The notes under the pieces: generated by a model
What the model was told of the DNA's origin: nothing
Databases searched by the model: none
The model's input: only the letters and a program-made list of their open reading frames with translations
Assembly (NCBI GenBank): GCA_008508345.1
Contig: QNGE01000832.1
Coordinates: 125,331-189,330 of the forward strand
Source: Paragonimus westermani
Lineage: Eukaryota; Platyhelminthes; Trematoda; Plagiorchiida; Troglotrematidae
Length of the DNA: 64,000 nucleotides
Direction: 5' to 3'
Program-made: the position numbers and the translations under genes
Shown here: one piece after another, positions 61,063 to 64,000 of the stretch
Position numbering within the stretch: position 1 is the first letter of the stretch
Layout: each line of letters starts with the position of its first letter

Positions 61063-64000
61063 CTGAAAACAACGGATATACATTTACATACATGGCAGAA
61101 GTGACAGTACTATACGGTTGGAAAATAGTAGAATGCGAATGCATGTGTATTGGATATCTTTCTTTTGCGGGCATAGATTCACAAAATGTTTTATATGCCT
61201 GCCATTGTGATATGCCAAAACATAACAACTCATGTCAGGATCACAAAGAGACTGGGGATGGGGGTTTGAGCGTGCGTTTTATTCCTCATAGTAGTATGCC
61301 AGGAGCTAAGATGCGAGAAACAGTCCACAAAGGCAAGTAGGTGTTCCAGCGTGAAACAAGTTTGTGCAAATGAGACACACTCAGGACGATACGGTTTCAT
61401 TGATCTAACAAAATAAGGTATTTCAATCTGTGGGTCGTACGAGCTTGCTTGTGGTTTTTTGAGTAAGCATAAGAAATAACAGTACTGGTATCTGTTAGGC
61501 ATATTTTCTTAAACCTTCATTGGAGTCTTACCTTTGATTGAAGCATTCAGTGGAATTTTCAGCAATGCGCCTAGCCTCGAGACAATAGAAACATACTTTC
61601 ACGGGTGAATGGAGCAGGTGTCAATGGTTATGCGCGTATTTTGGCTTTCCCCATATCTGAAATGAGTGCATTTTAGGACAGAATTGATGAATCTGAGAAG
61701 GATGGTTTATTAAAAATAGCTAAACCAAAGATAGCTCTGAAGCTGCCGAAGAATTGTGAATGAGCCTTCGCTTAAAATGGTTCAGTTAGTCTTGATATTA
61801 ATTGGTAGGAGTGAATGTTGTTGCGTGCGCACTCTGGTTCGATTATGTGATTTCGAGCTAATCTTATGATATCTAATGCCCGTAAAAACTTTAGACACTA
61901 TGGAGTATCACCGGTCAGTCCATACCTTTTTACTCAGAACAAATTGGCCGGTCCTTCCCAAAACAAACCCACCATCTCTTAGCTTAAGCAAACCAACAGG
62001 TCCCGCCTAACATGGTTTTGGCCTAACTGATAAGTTCCGGTCACTGCTGACTCATGGGGAAGAAATTATTTCTTTCTTGTTTAATTCGCTTCCATCCATT
62101 TGCATCCGCTTTGTCGCACAGTTCCTACTATGCTGACATTGCAGAGCTTATTAAGTTGGCAAAACCATTGGTGAACTTCCGGTCATCTGTTGACAGTGGC
62201 CTGGATTATGTGATGTGTTCATGTCTATTTTGCACTCCCAAGTGCTAACATAAGTGAGGGTATAAAACGAGTCTGTACAAAAAAGATACAGTACTTATTT
62301 CATTTAAATGCATGCTTCATTGATAGTAACTTCCAGTTAGTTTCAATGTAATGTACCAAGAAGGCTAATAAATTGGTTACGAAAAGTTGACAAAAAAACT
62401 AGCTGTGTAACCGTACTCCACAGACAGAGACGCAGATGTTAGCTCAGGCGTATAAACGGAGGTAGTGACCACGCTTTTATCAAGGCTTATACTGCTGATC
62501 GTCAGACGGCACACTGTGTCACTCAGGAATTGATTATCATTCGATCCATTTAATTTGTGATATCTATTAGAACTAAAGGGCTTTTTGAATTAGCTCCCAA
62601 ACTGAAATTTATACTGCATTGCCATTTTATATTAATGAAGTAAATTTACGAGCCGAAGGCCAAAGTAGGTTTTCTACCATTATGCATATTTTTGTCGTCA
62701 AATCGGTGTTCATTACAGTGAACCACGTCGTCATGACGTACCTTCTAACGCACCGTAATCTTCTCAAAAAACCTAGTCATTTTCTGGATTCCCGTCAAAT
62801 TGACGAGTCTCCAGGAAATTTAGTCTGATGATTTTCATTCTTATCGCCATGAGCTCAATGGAAATGCATATTTAAACAGTCTAATATGACGTTCAGAAAA
62901 GTGAATTTATCCCTGAACATTTCACGTGTACAATGTGTCGACTGTGCAAACAGGATTGTGCCTGAAACGAGACGCGTCAAAGTTTTACATTTTCGGCCCA
63001 CTTTATAATTTGCAACTAGACATCTGCAACATTTTATGATCTCCCGACCATCAGGCTTCATGTGAGTTAGGAGTATTAATCTGAATTCACCAGTTCAATT
63101 AAGTTATCGAAACTACTAAAAATTACAGCACTGCCAATGACCGATAGAATAATAGTGCAAAGTAATTGCAAACATTGCAAGAAGATATCCACGGTTGCCA
63201 CTGTTCCCTTTTTAGAATATCCCAATTTAGTCTCACGTATAATTAGAGTGTATAAAGTATGAAACAGGCTGTTAAATGTGAAAAGGGACTTTTAGTGGGT
63301 GCCTGAAACACAATCCAAATCAGCACTGCAATCAATATGTACTCTTGTAGAAATTCCGATGGACTATAACCGTAAGCTGAATATAGAGATAGTACAAGCT
63401 ATTCTAAGAAATTTGGTTGATGTACATGCTTGCTAATTGTTTTAGCCAAATTATAACACTCGCAACAGGCAAACATCGGATTTTATGGTTGAAAATATAG
63501 TGTATACTTTCGTTAAAACGTCTCATATGAGCAGATATCTATCAGGGTAGGCCGTATAGTTCCGTTCAAAATATGGTTAACTGAAGCAACACACCAAACA
63601 CACTAATGCGTTTTCGCTTTATGTGCCCTATGCCAGGGAACGACTCACACAGAATCCAAGAAGCCGCATTATTATACAACTTTACACAACACAGAAAAGA
63701 AGCAACAATTGTTTCACGGACTACGAACAAGAGGGAGTAGGACTGCAATGCTTCCTCGTTTACGTAAGTACCGAAGTAGCTGCAGTACAAGCCATACAAA
63801 TCAAAAATTGAATAATGACATGAAGGAACGAATCTAAAATTGGTTGGAAGGACAGATCAAAGCTTCTAGCTTCTCCAGTTGTTTATAAACTACAGTGCAA
63901 CTAATCTATACAATGTTGAAGGTGAAAGTTATCAAAGTGTTCGGAGCAACTATAAAGGCATTCTTCAAGTTGTTGTTATCTCTACTGTTGTACTCTGCAT
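61063..64000. other. Upstream flank of the protocadherin-like gene
   Basis: The acceptor at 61063 implies either an untranslated first exon further right or addition of a trans-spliced leader, which flatworms use. I could not find a donor-bearing 5' UTR exon or a clear promoter in this 2.9 kb. Frames such as 62054-62248 (+) and 63566-63799 (-) show no family features. Confidence 0.5.

Noticed and set aside
1..64000. CRISPR arrays, bacterial operons, Rho-independent terminators, rRNA genes
   Set aside because: None were seen, and spliceosomal introns show that the sequence is eukaryotic, so short hairpins were not called terminators.

Overview
This window looks like nuclear DNA from a flatworm, most likely a digenean trematode (fluke) with a large genome. 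That is an inference from three things: one animal-type multi-exon gene spread over about 55 kb by long introns, a base composition near 40% GC by eye, and decayed retroelements whose protein ends match types I know from trematodes (a non-LTR element and Penelope-like elements). Nothing looks bacterial or viral.

The one gene I can support well is a seven-repeat protocadherin-like cell-adhesion receptor on the minus strand. Its exons run right to left: 61034-59568 (start codon, signal-like peptide, cadherin repeats EC1-EC3), 58749-57802 (EC4, EC5, start of EC6), 17142-16951 (first half of EC6), 13269-12943 (rest of EC6, start of EC7) and 6928-6274 (rest of EC7, transmembrane helix, start of the cytoplasmic tail). 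The four internal junctions are GT-AG, all in phase 0, and cadherin repeat structure reads through each one. The 3' end is ambiguous: three alternatives, one unspliced and two with very small introns, share one stop at 6167-6169, and splicing to exons left of the window is also possible.

Intron 2 (about 40.7 kb) holds most of the recognisable mobile DNA. There is a decayed non-LTR retrotransposon 3' end at about 43020-43740 with a second copy at 1-260, a decayed Penelope-like element end with a GIY-YIG-like region at 38380-39120, its 3' tail again at 50234-50416, an oppositely oriented Penelope-like reverse transcriptase fossil at 52400-53110, and a SINE-like insertion at 48647-48843 bounded by a perfect 14-bp direct repeat. 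Intron 4 holds the most unusual structure: two hammerhead-ribozyme-like motifs facing away from each other in a long inverted repeat (10622-10850).

Weaker plus-strand signals suggest other genes: a TATA-like box plus two small in-phase exons near 1207-1846, a possible last exon followed by AATAAA at 40472-40671, and a GC-rich small membrane-protein frame at 54980-55173. I cannot name their products. The rest is intron or intergenic sequence where I see only short chance frames.
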